In this document: positions 45,138 to 45,920 of the stretch, one piece after another
Position numbering within the stretch: the first letter of the stretch is position 1
Layout of the letters: each line of letters begins with the position of its first letter
DNA from: Singulisphaera sp. GP187
GTDB lineage: Bacteria; Planctomycetota; Planctomycetia; Gemmatales; Gemmataceae
Reading direction: 5' to 3'
Length of the DNA stretch: 45,920 nt
Assembly (NCBI GenBank): GCA_945861245.1
Contig: CAMAUE010000028.1
Location: 1-45,920, forward strand
Notes under the pieces: model-generated
What the model was told of the DNA's origin: nothing
Seen by the model: only the letters and a program-made list of their open reading frames with translations
The model's database searches: none
Program-made: the position numbers and the translations under genes

Positions 45138-45920
45138 ATGACTCGTGAATTTCTTGGCAAGCGTATCATCATCACCGGTGCCTCCAGCGGCATTGGTAAA
45201 GCGCTGGCGCAGCATCTGGCGCCGCTCGGGGCGAAGCTCGTGCTCGCGGCTCGAAGTGAAGACAAGCTAAAGGCCGTCGCCGATGCATTGCCCGGCGGGG
45301 CGTTGATCGTTCCGACCGACATCACCAAGGAATCGGATCGCCAGAACCTGCTGGATCGCACGGTCGATCGTCTGGGCGGGTTGGATGTGCTCATCAACAA
45401 CGCGGGAATCGCCAGCTGGGCACACTTCGCCGATTCGACGGAGGAGATCCTTCGCCAAATCATGGAGGTGAACTTCTTCGCCCCGGCTGAGTTGATTCGC
45501 AAGGCGATCCCCGTTCTGACACAAGGTGTCGAGCCGGCGGTTGTCAATGTCGCCTCGATGTGTGGGCGACGTGCGATGCCCGCCTGGAGTGAATATTCCG
45601 CCAGCAAGTATGCAATGTGCGGGCTGACCGAAGCGTTGCGCGGCGAACTGGCGCGGTTCGATATCGATATTCTGCTGATGATCCCGGGCCTCACGAAGAG
45701 CGAATTCTCGCAGCACTTCCTGCGATCGGACGGCAAGGCGAACATCGAGTACGACAAAGGCATGCCGCCGGAATACGTCGCCGAACGGATCGTGCAAAGC
45801 CTGCGTAATAACAAGACGGAAACCTGGATCGGCAGCGACACCAACTGGATGCTCCGCATCAACCGCTGGTTCCCACGGTTGGTCGATTACTTGGTGGCAC
45901 GGAAAGTGACGAAGTTGTAT
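45138..45920 (+). CDS. Short-chain dehydrogenase/reductase, cut by the window edge
   Basis: The frame is open from the ATG at 45138 to the last base (261 codons, no stop), so the 3' end lies outside the window. It is a classical SDR: TGASSGIG at 13-20, NNAG at 87-90, catalytic Ser at 140, YSASK at 153-157. PGLTKSEFS follows the active site. An Arg in AARSED after strand 2 suggests NADP(H). The end (NRWFPRLVDYLVARKVTKLY) looks close to the natural C-terminus. An in-frame ATG at 45096 would add 14 residues; GGAG at 45124-45127 favours 45138. It is related to the SDR at 32571 but is not a recent copy. Confidence 0.85.
   Translation, partial: MTREFLGKRIIITGASSGIGKALAQHLAPLGAKLVLAARSEDKLKAVADALPGGALIVPTDITKESDRQNLLDRTVDRLGGLDVLINNAGIASWAHFADSTEEILRQIMEVNFFAPAELIRKAIPVLTQGVEPAVVNVASMCGRRAMPAWSEYSASKYAMCGLTEALRGELARFDIDILLMIPGLTKSEFSQHFLRSDGKANIEYDKGMPPEYVAERIVQSLRNNKTETWIGSDTNWMLRINRWFPRLVDYLVARKVTKLY

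Overview
The window reads as chromosomal DNA of a member of the Planctomycetota, probably a Gemmata-like lineage. This is an inference from gene content: a PSCyt1/DUF1549/DUF1553 cytochrome-like protein, a formylglycine-type sulfatase, a Ser/Thr kinase with a C-terminal GYF-like segment and membrane anchor, several WD40/PQQ-type beta-propeller proteins, weak or absent Shine-Dalgarno sites in front of many genes, and intergenic DNA full of long palindromes. No rRNA, tRNA, CRISPR array, phage or intact insertion sequence was recognised.

Layout. 1-6.9 kb: repeat-rich leader, Ser/Thr kinase, planctomycete cytochrome/DUF1553 protein, CvpA-like membrane protein and divergent tadA. 7-15.9 kb, all forward: propeller protein, two-module ABC permease, membrane-anchored propeller protein, and a large ATP-grasp/phosphohistidine phosphotransferase. 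16.4-19.5 kb: glycan-type cluster of a TylF-like methyltransferase, a class I methyltransferase and a GT4 glycosyltransferase. 19.6-21.6 kb: a structured leader RNA candidate, a small membrane protein and clpX. 21.7-25.2 kb: a sigma70-type promoter and a strong c-di-AMP (ydaO-type) riboswitch candidate leading a small membrane protein and an SPFH protein, then small envelope proteins. 25.6-28.4 kb: an RND transporter of HpnN type. 28.5-34.6 kb: sulfatase fused to a second protein, a PdxA family dehydrogenase, an SDR and a GT4 glycosyltransferase. 34.9-40.1 kb: alpha/beta hydrolase overlapping an enolase-superfamily epimerase, M81 peptidase, a decayed ISAzo13-like transposase and an amidohydrolase. 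40.6-44.7 kb: two secreted proteins and three overlapping pseudopilin genes. The window ends inside a second SDR gene.

The most unusual signals are two. First, a family of near-perfect palindromes (arms of about 20-37 nt) lies between most genes. In three places it has entered the 3' end of a gene, so the palindrome itself encodes the protein's C-terminus; in the sulfatase this joins two genes into one reading frame. Second, the c-di-AMP riboswitch candidate contains a 10-nt segment that is perfectly complementary to a site about 90 nt downstream in the leader, a plausible switching helix, in front of a small membrane protein and an SPFH protein. No complete, clearly new defence or metabolic system can be assembled from the genes seen here.
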